DNA of 64,000 nucleotides from Corallibacter vietnamensis. Its GTDB lineage: Bacteria > Bacteroidota > Bacteroidia > Flavobacteriales > Flavobacteriaceae. Shown piece after piece: positions 52,980-61,578 of this stretch. Each line of letters starts with the position of its first letter. Positions within the stretch are counted from its first letter, which is position 1. The notes under the pieces are model-generated. The model ran no database searches. It had not been told where the DNA came from and saw only the letters and a program-made list of their open reading frames with translations. Made by a program: the position numbers and the translations under genes. Where the stretch lies: the NCBI RefSeq assembly GCF_039537875.1, contig NZ_BAABBI010000001.1:558001-622000 (forward strand), read 5' to 3'.

Positions 52980-55327
52980 ACCACACTCAAGCTATTATCA
53001 TAATGTTGGGTAATCTTTTTATATAAAAGCTCTTTATTAACAGGTTTAGTCATATAATCATTCATTCCAAAATCTAGAACACGTTGTCTCGTTTCTTGCA
53101 TAGCATCAGCCGTTACTGCTATAATAGGAATATTTGTAGCTCCTACTAAATCGCCACTTCTTATAATTTTTGTTGCCTCATAACCATCCATTATTGGCAT
53201 TTGCAAATCCATTAAAACAACATCATAAACACCTTCTTTTAGAGCTTCTATAGCTTTCAATCCGTTTTCAACAATAACAATTGAGAATTTAGAATATGCG
53301 CCTAAAAGTTTTTTCATAATCATTTGATTTACGGCATTATCTTCAACTACCAAAATTTTAAGAGGTTTGCTAATATCCTTATGTGTCTCTTTAGAAAAAT
53401 TAGTCGCTTTTTTTACAACAGGCTCTAATGGTATATCAACATACACATCAGTTCCTTTGCCTTCTTCACTTTCTATAGCAATAGTTCCGTTAAATAATTT
53501 TACTAAATATTTTGCAATAGTTAACCCCAAACCTACACCTGAAAATTGCCTTTTATGGTCTTGTCTCATTTGACTAAAACTATCATAAACGCTTTCTTTA
53601 AGTTCAGAATTAATACCTATTCCTGTATCAGATACGTGAAATGAAAACCTTGTAAAACCACCTTTAGAAGGGCTACAGTGCAACACAACTTTTACAGCGC
53701 CAGACCGCGTAAACTTAACCGCATTACCAATAATATTGTTTATAATTTGTAAAAAACGGTCTGCGTCACCATATACTTTTGCGGGAATACGATAGTCAAT
53801 TTCAAACTGATAATCAAGTCCTTTCTTTTTTGCTTCAAGTTCCCAATTAGAACTTATTTGATTTAGTTTTAATGATGGGTTAAACGCAGCTCTTTTTAGT
53901 TGCAACTCATTTTTTTCAATTTTTTCAAAATCTAAAATATCGTTTATAGTACTTAACAAGCTTACAGAAGCGTTTTTAACTATTTCAAAGTTGCTTCTTA
54001 TTTCTTTATTCTTTTCGATGCCTAGCTGCTCTTGAACCACACCCATAATTGCATTAATTGGTGTTCGTAATTCATGACTCATATTAGACATAAAATAGGT
54101 TTTTAATTGGCTTATTTCTTGAGATTTTTTAAGTGCCAGCTCTTGAGATTTTTCTTTTTCTAATCGTAATTTTTTAATCAGATTTGTCATAGAAATCGAT
54201 AAGAAAATCACCTCAAAACCAGCTCCAAACTTTGCGCTATTTAGTGTGTAAAAATTATTTGGCAATAAGCTTAAGTTATTCATTACAAAACCTAAAAGAC
54301 CTATCACTAAAAAGAATATACCTATTGAGAAATAACGGTCTATAGCAACACGCTTAAAACGCATAGAAAACACTGTTGCCAATATTAAAATCAAGCTTAA
54401 AAGTCCATTTATATTGCTTATAGGGTAAGTTAATTTTAAGGTTGTTTTATTTATAAAAACCATGACAAATAATACAGCTATAACACTGTAAGACACTTGA
54501 AATCCTTTATAAAACAAAGGCATAATGTTTTTTACTTTTAAAAAATACTCACAGTATTTTAGTAAAAAGAAGTTTGAAAATAGAGCTGAAATCATAACAG
54601 CTCTACTATTAAAGTAGCCTCCTTGTGGCAAGATATATTGAAATATTAAGCCATCTAAAGCTCCTTGTAATAAAGCTATTGAAAACACATAAAAACCATA
54701 ATAAAGGAAAGACTTTTCTTTTAAACTTGTGTAAAAAAACAAGTAGATTAAACCAGCTAAAAAAAGCAGTCCATAAAAAAACCCTAAAAATAACTGTTGG
54801 TTATAGTTTACTTGAAAAAACTCTGATTCGCTATATAAATTAAGTGGTAAATTTATCGTTTCTCCATCACTCAAAAAATGCAAGTAAAACTCTTGAGTAG
54901 AATTCTCAGGAAGTTCAATTTTAAAAACAGTTGCTCTATGATTTACTTGTCGTTTATCAAAGCTAATTTGATCTCCACTTTTATAATGTGTAATATTCTC
55001 GCCTGATATTTGATACAAATCAGCCTGATCAGTAATAGGTCTTGCTGTTTCTAGATAATAAACTCTGGGGCTATTGGTCGTGTTTTTCAACATGAATGTC
55101 ACCCAATAATTATTTGATGTGAAACCTACACTATGATTATCAGAGTTTAGCTTATGAAAAACTAAATTCTTGTTGTTTATAACCTGACTTATATCAAGAG
55201 TTTTATCTTTTACGTTTGTGTAAGTGGCGTATTCAAACAGTTGGCCTTTGCTATTTTCTGGGTCAAATTTTTTGTTCTGTGCATAAAGGGAACAACAGAA
55301 CATTAGTGCTATTAATGTTAATCTCAT
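52976..55327 (-). CDS. Hybrid histidine kinase with 7TMR-DISM sensor
   Basis: 783 residues. Signal peptide (1-16), extracytoplasmic 7TMR-DISMED2 domain (about 25-165), seven transmembrane helices (about 178-385), coiled-coil, HisKA with phospho-acceptor His418 in SNMSHELRTPINAI, HATPase (N-box Asn535; DTGIG about 567) and a C-terminal receiver domain with phospho-acceptor Asp707 (VVLMDLQMPIMDG). DISM sensors often bind carbohydrates or other small ligands. No cognate response regulator gene is adjacent, so phosphate probably passes to a distant HPt protein or the receiver acts itself. Confidence 0.93.
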   Translation of the reverse strand: MRLTLIALMFCCSLYAQNKKFDPENSKGQLFEYATYTNVKDKTLDISQVINNKNLVFHKLNSDNHSVGFTSNNYWVTFMLKNTTNSPRVYYLETARPITDQADLYQISGENITHYKSGDQISFDKRQVNHRATVFKIELPENSTQEFYLHFLSDGETINLPLNLYSESEFFQVNYNQQLFLGFFYGLLFLAGLIYLFFYTSLKEKSFLYYGFYVFSIALLQGALDGLIFQYILPQGGYFNSRAVMISALFSNFFLLKYCEYFLKVKNIMPLFYKGFQVSYSVIAVLFVMVFINKTTLKLTYPISNINGLLSLILILATVFSMRFKRVAIDRYFSIGIFFLVIGLLGFVMNNLSLLPNNFYTLNSAKFGAGFEVIFLSISMTNLIKKLRLEKEKSQELALKKSQEISQLKTYFMSNMSHELRTPINAIMGVVQEQLGIEKNKEIRSNFEIVKNASVSLLSTINDILDFEKIEKNELQLKRAAFNPSLKLNQISSNWELEAKKKGLDYQFEIDYRIPAKVYGDADRFLQIINNIIGNAVKFTRSGAVKVVLHCSPSKGGFTRFSFHVSDTGIGINSELKESVYDSFSQMRQDHKRQFSGVGLGLTIAKYLVKLFNGTIAIESEEGKGTDVYVDIPLEPVVKKATNFSKETHKDISKPLKILVVEDNAVNQMIMKKLLGAYSKFSIVIVENGLKAIEALKEGVYDVVLMDLQMPIMDGYEATKIIRSGDLVGATNIPIIAVTADAMQETRQRVLDFGMNDYMTKPVNKELLYKKITQHYDNSLSVV

Positions 55328-55388
55328 GGTTAGTTTAAAATAGGGAAAACATATACGAACCTAATAAAAGGGAGGTTTTAAAAAATAG

Positions 55389-55414
55389 AAACCTTTCGAC
55401 AAAACGAAAGGTTT
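55389..55414. terminator. Terminator after tRNA-Ala
   Basis: A 10-bp stem (55389-55398 with 55405-55414; core CCTTTCG/CGAAAGG), loop of six, and T-rich on the minus strand beyond 55389. Confidence 0.75.
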
Positions 55415-55425
55415 TCTCTTTAATG

Positions 55426-55499
55426 TGGAGAAGATGGGACTCGAACCCACGGCCTCTTGACTGCCAGTCAAGCACTCTAGCCAGCTGAGCTACATCCCC
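55426..55499 (-). tRNA. tRNA-Ala (anticodon GGC)
   Basis: Folds as a full cloverleaf on the minus strand. The 5' end is GGGGATG (55499-55493). Anticodon arm CTTGA-CTGGCAG-TCAAG gives anticodon GGC (55465-55463), decoding GCC/GCU alanine codons. T arm GTGGG-TTCGAGT-CCCAT. The acceptor stem has the alanine identity pair G3-U70 and one U6-U67 mismatch. Discriminator A is at 55426; CCA is not encoded. It lies 7 bp upstream of the end of the universal stress gene and is read in the same direction. Confidence 0.95.
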
Positions 55500-55506
55500 A
55501 AATCAC

Positions 55507-56310
55507 TTATTTTAATCCGCTTAATACTAAAACTGGTAACGTTGAACTATGAAAATCTTTTTTCAAGATGGTGTTTTTTTCCCATAGTTTTGTAAAAAAA
55601 CCTCGTTTACGTCTTACTACGCATAGCATGTCTGGATCATTATCTTTATAATGTTCTAAAACACCTTGAAACGTTGTTGCGTTCTCACTATAGGTGGTGT
55701 TTGTTACTATTTCTGATAAATCTTCACTTATGTTAAAGTCGCCTTCATTATGAAAAGGTGTTTTTACTAATAGTAAGTTTACAATAGACTTGAACTGATT
55801 CTTAATTACTTTAAGAGGTCCTAATGCATCATTCTTTTTTATAACTGCTGATTTTAATGCCATTAAAATATAAATAATAGGCCTAAACGTGTAGCCTTCA
55901 GGAACTATTAATGCAGGTATGTTGGTTTGTTTAATTATTTTTCCCGAGGTTTTGCCTAGGTAAACCTCATCTCTCATTGAGTTTGTTCTAGGCTCTAAAA
56001 GAATTAAATCTATGTCTAACGATTTACAAATTAACTCTATAGTATCTACCAGTTTTCCTTTGAACGTTTTTATTATAACATCAACACCTTTTGTGTCTAC
56101 TTGACTTACATGTCTTTTTAAAAACTCATAGCTTTCTCGTTCTAAAATATGATCTATTTTAATCATTGTACCTGCTTTTGTGTAAACATTGTAGACTTGA
56201 ACTACATAAACTTTGGCGTCAAATGCTTTAGCAAAATCCACAGCATATTGTAAATGATTTACGGCATTTGTTGATGATCCTACAGGAACTAAAATATTCT
56301 TCATATTCAT
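55507..56310 (-). CDS. Universal stress protein (UspA family)
   Basis: 267 residues with two Usp-like halves. MKNILVPVGSSTNAVNHLQY is the first strand and helix of the first domain, and TSGKIIKQTNIPALIVP (about 125-141) ends it. The second half (about 145-267) is more divergent and ends TLPVLVLSG. Two-domain Usp proteins bind nucleotides and respond to stress; the exact role is open. A second in-frame ATG at 56304 (MKNILVPV) may be the real start. Confidence 0.88.
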   Translation of the reverse strand: MNMKNILVPVGSSTNAVNHLQYAVDFAKAFDAKVYVVQVYNVYTKAGTMIKIDHILERESYEFLKRHVSQVDTKGVDVIIKTFKGKLVDTIELICKSLDIDLILLEPRTNSMRDEVYLGKTSGKIIKQTNIPALIVPEGYTFRPIIYILMALKSAVIKKNDALGPLKVIKNQFKSIVNLLLVKTPFHNEGDFNISEDLSEIVTNTTYSENATTFQGVLEHYKDNDPDMLCVVRRKRGFFTKLWEKNTILKKDFHSSTLPVLVLSGLK

Positions 56311-56398
56311 TAATTAAAAAACTAAATTTACAAAATTTAAGCACAAATTTACACAAAAAGCATTATTGCATAACATCTTACCTTCTTTATTAAAAACT

Positions 56399-57733
56399 GT
56401 GAATAAGAGCATTCAACTAAAAAATATTAACAAATTAGCTATACCTGCACTCATTGCAGGTGTTTCAGAACCTATCTTATCACTAACAGATACCGCTATT
56501 GTTGGTAATATTGATATAAATGCTACAGAGTCTCTTGCGGCTGTTGGCATTGTTGCTACATTTTTATCTATGCTTATTTGGGTATTTGGACAAACACGAA
56601 GCGCTATATCATCTATAATATCTCAATATTTAGGAGCTAATAAACTTGATGAAGTAAAATCGTTGCCAAGTCAAGCTATTTTAATAATTACATCTATTAG
56701 TATATTGATTATCATTGGCACATATCCATTTGCTAATGCTGTTTTTAAACTTTATAATGCCTCAGGGTTAATTTTAGAATACTGTGTATCTTATTATAAA
56801 ATTCGTGTGTTTGGGTTCCCATTTACACTATTTACCATTGCTGTATTTGGTGCTTTTAGAGGTTTACAAAACACATACTACCCAATGATTATTGCTATTG
56901 TTGGTGCTGTATCAAACATTGTTTTAGATGTTATTTTGGTTTACGGAATAGAAGGCTTAATTCCTGCCATGCACATCAAAGGTGCAGCTTATGCTAGCTT
57001 AATTGCTCAATTTTTGATGGCTGTAATTTCGGCATATTACTTACTGAAAAAAACACCTATTCCTCTAAAGGTAAGTCTCCCAATAAACAAAGAAATTGGC
57101 AAATTCTTAATAATGGTTTTAAACCTATTTGTAAGAACCATAGCGCTTAATGTAACGCTATACCTAGGAAGCTCTTTTGCTACTGGTTATGGTAAAGAAT
57201 ATATTGCCGCATATACCATTGCCATAAACATTTGGTTTCTTGGTGCTTTTTTAATTGATGGCTATGCAAGTGCCGGAAATATTCTTTCTGGTAAACTTTA
57301 TGGCGCAAAACAATACGGCTTATTAATAAGTTTAAGTAACAAGCTTATAAAATATGGTGTTGTTTTAGGTCTTGCAATTGGCTTACTTGGTGCTATTTTT
57401 TATTATCCAATTGGAGAAATATTTACAGATGATAAAAACGTATTAGAGGCTTTTTATAATGTTTTCTGGATTGTTTTGCTCATGCAACCTTTCTGCTCTT
57501 TAGCTTTTATTTTTGATGGTATGTTTAAAGGCTTGGGTAAAATGAAGTTTTTAAGGAATCTATTATTATTTGCAACAGGAATTGTTTTTGTTCCAATACT
57601 ACTTGTTTTGGATCATTTGGATTATAAACTCTACGGAATCTTTATTGCTATGACTTTTTGGATTATTGCTAGAGGCATTCCTTTAATTATAAAATTCAGG
57701 CAACTTTTTTTGCCACTAGCACAAAAAACGTAA
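56399..57733 (+). CDS. MATE family efflux transporter, DinF-like
   Basis: 444 residues from GTG 56399, which begins MNKSIQLKNINKLAIPALIA as relatives do; the frame can extend to a TTG at 56366. Twelve membrane helices. The MATE motif SLTDTAIVGNI (about 31-41) is at the end of helix 1, and LGAFLIDGYASAGNILSG is the second-half equivalent. MATE proteins export cationic drugs and metabolites using Na+ or H+. Substrate unknown. Confidence 0.9.
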   Translation: MNKSIQLKNINKLAIPALIAGVSEPILSLTDTAIVGNIDINATESLAAVGIVATFLSMLIWVFGQTRSAISSIISQYLGANKLDEVKSLPSQAILIITSISILIIIGTYPFANAVFKLYNASGLILEYCVSYYKIRVFGFPFTLFTIAVFGAFRGLQNTYYPMIIAIVGAVSNIVLDVILVYGIEGLIPAMHIKGAAYASLIAQFLMAVISAYYLLKKTPIPLKVSLPINKEIGKFLIMVLNLFVRTIALNVTLYLGSSFATGYGKEYIAAYTIAINIWFLGAFLIDGYASAGNILSGKLYGAKQYGLLISLSNKLIKYGVVLGLAIGLLGAIFYYPIGEIFTDDKNVLEAFYNVFWIVLLMQPFCSLAFIFDGMFKGLGKMKFLRNLLLFATGIVFVPILLVLDHLDYKLYGIFIAMTFWIIARGIPLIIKFRQLFLPLAQKT

Positions 57734-57760
57734 TTTTATACCCTATTAAAAAAAAACATT

Positions 57761-57838
57761 ATGGGCAATAGACTCTTTCTTATTTTAGCCATTGTATTGG
57801 TTATTATTTATGTATATAACAGAAACAAAAGACGCTAA
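57761..57838 (+). CDS. Single-span membrane microprotein, 25 aa
   Basis: A 25-codon frame MGNRLFLILAIVLVIIYVYN ending RNKRR, located in the gap after the MATE gene and before the convergent 2OG oxygenase gene (4 bp from its stop). It forms one hydrophobic helix (about 5-19) with a basic cytoplasmic tail. The upstream A-rich stretch is a typical Bacteroidota initiation context. It could be cotranslated with the MATE gene. Function unknown; it may be a chance frame. Confidence 0.4.
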   Translation: MGNRLFLILAIVLVIIYVYNRNKRR

Positions 57839-57841
57839 TCA

Positions 57842-58483
57842 TTAACGTGTTTTTAACCATCCTGTAATACTCAATCTTTTAGTATCTACAGGTTTTACTT
57901 CGTGTTCTATTATTTGGCTTTCAAAAATAACCACACGACCAGGAAAAGGATAAATAACCTTCTCCTCTTCTTGACCATTCTCATTTAAATACAAAACCAA
58001 TTCGCCGCCGTTTTCTGGTTGCCAATCTTCATGATTTAAATAGCAAACTATAGAAAGTTTGCGTCTATCGTCGTTTTGAAATGTGTCAATATGGCGTTTG
58101 TAAAACGTGCCTTTTGGGTAAATAGCATAATGAAATTCTTTTTGTAAAATCCCTAAAAAACACGTTCTGTTTAAATAGTTTACAAGATCATTTATTCTAT
58201 CAAAAAAAATCATTTCTGATAAAGAAGCACGTGTTTCATCCATCCATAAAATCACATCACCACGAATAGACTTTATAATGGTTTCATTAACTCTATTCCC
58301 TATAGCTGCTTTCTTAAAAGCGTCTTCCTCATACTTTTCTAGAAGAGAACCTCTTAAAACAGATACTTCGTCGTCAGTAAAAAATCCTTCAACAATGCTA
58401 TATTGTTTGGTTGCTATATCTGCTATAATGCTTTCATACAGCGGATTTTCAACAAAATTAATCTCTTCAAAAAGATGATTCAT
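57842..58483 (-). CDS. 2-oxoglutarate/Fe(II)-dependent oxygenase
   Basis: 213 residues. Jelly-roll core with iron ligands His and Asp in YKRHIDTFQND (about 132-142) and the distal His in IIEHEVKP (about 191-198), plus the 2-oxoglutarate Arg in DTKRLSITGWLKTR (about 200-213). Prolyl-4-hydroxylase-like fold (SIVCYLNHEDWQPENGGELV). The hydroxylated target is unknown. Confidence 0.9.
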   Translation of the reverse strand: MNHLFEEINFVENPLYESIIADIATKQYSIVEGFFTDDEVSVLRGSLLEKYEEDAFKKAAIGNRVNETIIKSIRGDVILWMDETRASLSEMIFFDRINDLVNYLNRTCFLGILQKEFHYAIYPKGTFYKRHIDTFQNDDRRKLSIVCYLNHEDWQPENGGELVLYLNENGQEEEKVIYPFPGRVVIFESQIIEHEVKPVDTKRLSITGWLKTR

Positions 58484-58571
58484 AAAACTATAAATAAGAA
58501 TTACTTAACCGCTATTATTAAAAAAAAGCGCGCAAATGTAATCTAAAAAGCAATTGCTTTTACAAAATCAA

Positions 58572-58579
58572 TACCTTTG
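58572..58579 (+). promoter_or_regulatory. -7 box of queD
   Basis: TACCTTTG, matching TAnnTTTG, 20 bp before the ATG at 58600. Confidence 0.5.
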
Positions 58580-58599
58580 TAGCGAAACTTTTTTAAACC

Positions 58600-59049
58600 A
58601 TGAGTAAAATTAGAATCACCAAACAGTTTTCGTTTGAAACAGGTCATGCGCTTTATGGCTACGACGGTAAATGCAAAAATGTTCACGGCCACAGCTACAA
58701 GCTTTCTGTAACGGTTATTGGAGAACCTATTTCTGATACCTCAAATGTTAAATTTGGTATGGTTATAGATTTTAGCGATCTAAAAAAGATTGTAAAAGAA
58801 GATATTGTTGATGTGTTTGATCACGCCACTGTTTTTAATAAAAACACACCTCATGTTGAGCTTGCAAAAGAGCTTAAAGACAGAGGACATAATGTGCTTT
58901 TAGTAAACTACCAGCCAACAAGCGAAATGATGGTTATTGACTTTGCTGAAAAAATAAAAAAACGCCTTCCTGAAAACATTAGTTTATTCGCTTTAAAACT
59001 ACAAGAAACAGAAAGTTCTTATGCCGAGTGGTATGCAACAGATAATTAA
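58600..59049 (+). CDS. queD: 6-carboxytetrahydropterin synthase
   Basis: 149 residues, PTPS/QueD family. Zinc histidines are in ETGHALYG (about 13-20) and NVHGHSYKL (about 28-36). Cys26 in DGKCKNVHG and the DHAT stretch (about 79-82) match the catalytic Cys and Asp-His. ETESSYAEW (C-terminal) is characteristic. Makes the pterin intermediate for queuosine. No other que genes are adjacent; 6-pyruvoyl-tetrahydropterin synthase is an alternative name. Confidence 0.88.
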   Translation: MSKIRITKQFSFETGHALYGYDGKCKNVHGHSYKLSVTVIGEPISDTSNVKFGMVIDFSDLKKIVKEDIVDVFDHATVFNKNTPHVELAKELKDRGHNVLLVNYQPTSEMMVIDFAEKIKKRLPENISLFALKLQETESSYAEWYATDN

Positions 59050-59081
59050 TCTTTGATTATCTTTAATCATTATTTAAAACC

Positions 59082-59834
59082 ATGAATATTCCTAAAGGAA
59101 AAAAAATATACTTCGCATCAGACAATCATCTAGGAGCGCCAACGAGTAAAGAATCGCTTCCTCGTGAAAAAAAATTTGTAGCCTGGCTAGACGAGATAAA
59201 AAAAGATGCTGCTGCAATTTTTCTTTTGGGTGACTTGTTCGATTTTTGGTTTGAATACAAAACAGTTGTTCCTAAAGGATTTACAAGAACCCTTGGCAAA
59301 CTGGCAGAAATCTCTGATTCAGGTATTCCTATTTACTATTTTGTAGGAAATCATGATTTATGGATGAATGGCTATTTTGAAGAAGAACTCAACATTCCTG
59401 TTTACCATAAACCCAAAGAATTTACATTTAACAATAAAATCTTTTTTATTGGACACGGTGATGGTTTAGGCCCAAATGACAAAGGTTATAAACGCATGAA
59501 AAAGGTGTTTACCAATCCGTTTTCTAAATGGTTATTTAAATGGCTTCATCCTGATATAGGTGTAAAATTAGCACAGCATTTATCAGTAAAAAACAAGCTG
59601 ATTTCTGGCGATGATGATGCTAAATTTTTAGGAGAAGATAATGAATGGTTAGTGCAATACTGCAAACGCAAACTTGAAAGCAAACATCGTGATTACTTTG
59701 TTTTTGGTCACAGACATTTACCGCTTGAAATAGACCTCAACACAACCTCAAAATATATTAATTTAGGTGATTGGATAAATTATTACACCTATGGTGTTTT
59801 TGATGGAGAAAATTTTGAATTAAAAACGTATTAA
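59082..59834 (+). CDS. lpxH: UDP-2,3-diacylglucosamine diphosphatase
   Basis: 250 residues, calcineurin-like metallophosphoesterase of lipid A synthesis. Metal motifs: ASDNHLG (12-18), GDLFDFWFEY (about 46-55), VGNHDLWM (about 86-93), GHGDGLGPNDKGYKRMK and FGHRHLP (about 206-212). The GDLFDFWFE motif is diagnostic for LpxH-type enzymes. Its stop overlaps the convergent MFS gene stop by TTAA at 59831-59834. Confidence 0.9.
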   Translation: MNIPKGKKIYFASDNHLGAPTSKESLPREKKFVAWLDEIKKDAAAIFLLGDLFDFWFEYKTVVPKGFTRTLGKLAEISDSGIPIYYFVGNHDLWMNGYFEEELNIPVYHKPKEFTFNNKIFFIGHGDGLGPNDKGYKRMKKVFTNPFSKWLFKWLHPDIGVKLAQHLSVKNKLISGDDDAKFLGEDNEWLVQYCKRKLESKHRDYFVFGHRHLPLEIDLNTTSKYINLGDWINYYTYGVFDGENFELKTY

Positions 59835-61099
59835 ACGTCTTTTTCGTTTTCTTCAATATCTTTAGTCAAGTCAAGTTTTCTAAATGACGGAGATACCAAT
59901 CCTGTTGTAACAACTGTTATTAAGGTCATTGTTCCTCCAAAAACTACCGCAGTAACTGTTCCCATAAGTTTAGCAGTTAATCCACTCTCAAAAGCGCCTA
60001 ACTCGTTTGATGATCCTACAAACATAGAGTTTACTGATGATACTCGACCACGCATATGATCTGGAGTTTTTAACTGTAAAATTGTTTGACGTATTACAAC
60101 CGAAACACCATCAGTTACTCCACTAAAAAATAGTGCAACTAGTGAAATCCAAAATATTTCAGATAATCCAAAAACAATAATACAAACACCAAAACCAAAA
60201 ACAGCACTCAATAGTTTCATTCCAGCATTTTTACTTAATGGCATATATGCAGTAACCAGCATAGTTAAAAAGGCTCCTACGGCAGGTGCTGCTCGTAGTA
60301 CTCCAAACCCTTGAGAACCTACTTCTAAAATATCTTGAGCAAATACAGGAAGTAAAGCTACTGCACCACCAAATAGTACGGCAATCATATCTAAAGTAAG
60401 TGCTCCTAAAATGGCTTTAGTACTAAAAACAAAGCGCAATCCCTCTTTAAGACTTTTTCCTATAGGTTCACCTATTTTAGGATTCATTATTGGCTTTTTA
60501 GGTATTTTAAATAGCGCTATTAATGCCATTACTGTGAAACCAAAAATAAGGCACATTGACCAATGTACGCCAATCCAGTGTATTGAAAAACCTGCTAAAG
60601 CAGGTCCTAAAACTGAAGCCATTTGCCATGTTGTACTACTCCAAGTAGCTGCATTTGGGTATAATTTTTTTGGCACAATTAAAGCAATTAGAGAGAAAAC
60701 TGTTGGGCCAATAAACGCTCGTACAAATCCGCCAAGAAAGACCAAAAAGTAGATACTATACAATATGGTATTGGTTTCCCAACCTGCAATTATTTCGGGC
60801 CAAGTTAATAGAAACAACCCAAAGCTTATAACAGAAAACCCAATAATACATTTTACTAATAAGTTTCGTTTTTCTTTCTGATCTACAACATGACCTGCAA
60901 ACAACGCCATAGAAACAGCCGGAATAACCTCCATAAGACCAATAATTCCTAACGATAATGGATTTTTAGTAATACTATAAACCTGCCATTCTATAACAAT
61001 AAATTGCATAGACCAAGCAAATACTAAAGCAAAACGTACTAGAAGAAATATATTAAACTCCTTTATTCGGAGTGCTGCATATGGGTCTTTTTTAGCCAT
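59831..61099 (-). CDS. MFS transporter
   Basis: 422 residues from the ATG at 61099 (MAKKDPYAALRIKEFNIFLL), the form that relatives use; seven further upstream codons are open. Twelve predicted membrane helices with a charged loop after helix 2 (FAGHVVDQKEKRNLLVK), as in the MFS_3/enterobactin-exporter-like group. Substrate unknown; siderophore or drug export is possible but not shown. Confidence 0.88.
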   Translation of the reverse strand: MAKKDPYAALRIKEFNIFLLVRFALVFAWSMQFIVIEWQVYSITKNPLSLGIIGLMEVIPAVSMALFAGHVVDQKEKRNLLVKCIIGFSVISFGLFLLTWPEIIAGWETNTILYSIYFLVFLGGFVRAFIGPTVFSLIALIVPKKLYPNAATWSSTTWQMASVLGPALAGFSIHWIGVHWSMCLIFGFTVMALIALFKIPKKPIMNPKIGEPIGKSLKEGLRFVFSTKAILGALTLDMIAVLFGGAVALLPVFAQDILEVGSQGFGVLRAAPAVGAFLTMLVTAYMPLSKNAGMKLLSAVFGFGVCIIVFGLSEIFWISLVALFFSGVTDGVSVVIRQTILQLKTPDHMRGRVSSVNSMFVGSSNELGAFESGLTAKLMGTVTAVVFGGTMTLITVVTTGLVSPSFRKLDLTKDIEENEKDV

Positions 61100-61164
61100 A
61101 ATAAAAAATAGAAGCATCAAAAGTACAATATGATACGTTGCTATTAAAAGCTTTTATGATGAAT

Positions 61165-61521
61165 TTAATTTTTACACAAACTGTGCAAGTAATTATCTAA
61201 ATCTAATTGAAATAACGTGCCTTTTATTAAGTCTTCAACTTGTGTTAACTCTTCTGTATTAAGGGCTATATCTACCTTGTCACTAGGTGTTCTTACAAGT
61301 ATGTTTCTGCTATCACAATCTTTACAACAAGAACATGGTTGTGACTGTTTTGCGTGATAAATGCAGTTATAAAATTCTTTTATCTCATTTTTAGATAAAT
61401 AAAAGCCCATATTTCTAAATACTATTTGAATTTTTTTATGGCGTTTTTTAGATTCTGAATGCATCCACTGAAACGAAATGCCAAAACTATTGTGGTAAAT
61501 TTTATAGATATCGTTTTCCAT
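61165..61521 (-). CDS. Small cysteine-rich protein with iron-type operator
   Basis: 118 residues, soluble. A CSCCKDCDS cluster (about residues 62-70; four cysteines) follows a basic N-terminal half (MHSESKKRHKKIQIVFRNMG). I think it resembles the DUF6686 family of Bacteroidota but am not sure; function unknown. Cysteine-rich small proteins of this kind may bind metal. Its promoter carries the same 9-5-9 palindrome as the haem receptor operon, suggesting iron-responsive expression. Confidence 0.6.
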   Translation of the reverse strand: MENDIYKIYHNSFGISFQWMHSESKKRHKKIQIVFRNMGFYLSKNEIKEFYNCIYHAKQSQPCSCCKDCDSRNILVRTPSDKVDIALNTEELTQVEDLIKGTLFQLDLDNYLHSLCKN

Positions 61522-61540
61522 ATTTGTTTGCTTTTATAAA

Positions 61541-61548
61541 CAAATATA
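61541..61548 (-). promoter_or_regulatory. -7 box of the cysteine-rich small gene
   Basis: TATATTTG on the minus strand (61548-61541), matching TAnnTTTG, about 20 bp before the ATG at 61521. Three bases downstream of the operator palindrome. A 9-bp inverted repeat TATTTGTTT/AAACAAATA (61521-61529 with 61538-61546) overlaps it and is of unclear meaning. Confidence 0.55.
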
Positions 61549-61551
61549 CTA

Positions 61552-61574
61552 TTATTTAGAATAAATCTAAATAA
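61552..61574. promoter_or_regulatory. Perfect 9-5-9 operator palindrome
   Basis: TTATTTAGA (61552-61560), ATAAA, TCTAAATAA (61566-61574). Perfect inverted repeat placed directly upstream of the -7 box. Same arms, spacer length and promoter position as 7889-7911, so they probably bind the same regulator. Confidence 0.6.
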
Positions 61575-61578
61575 ATAA

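Noticed and set aside
61521..61546. 9-bp inverted repeat TATTTGTTT/AAACAAATA as an RNA leader hairpin
   Set aside because: It overlaps the -7 box, so most of one arm would not be transcribed; likely chance in AT-rich DNA.
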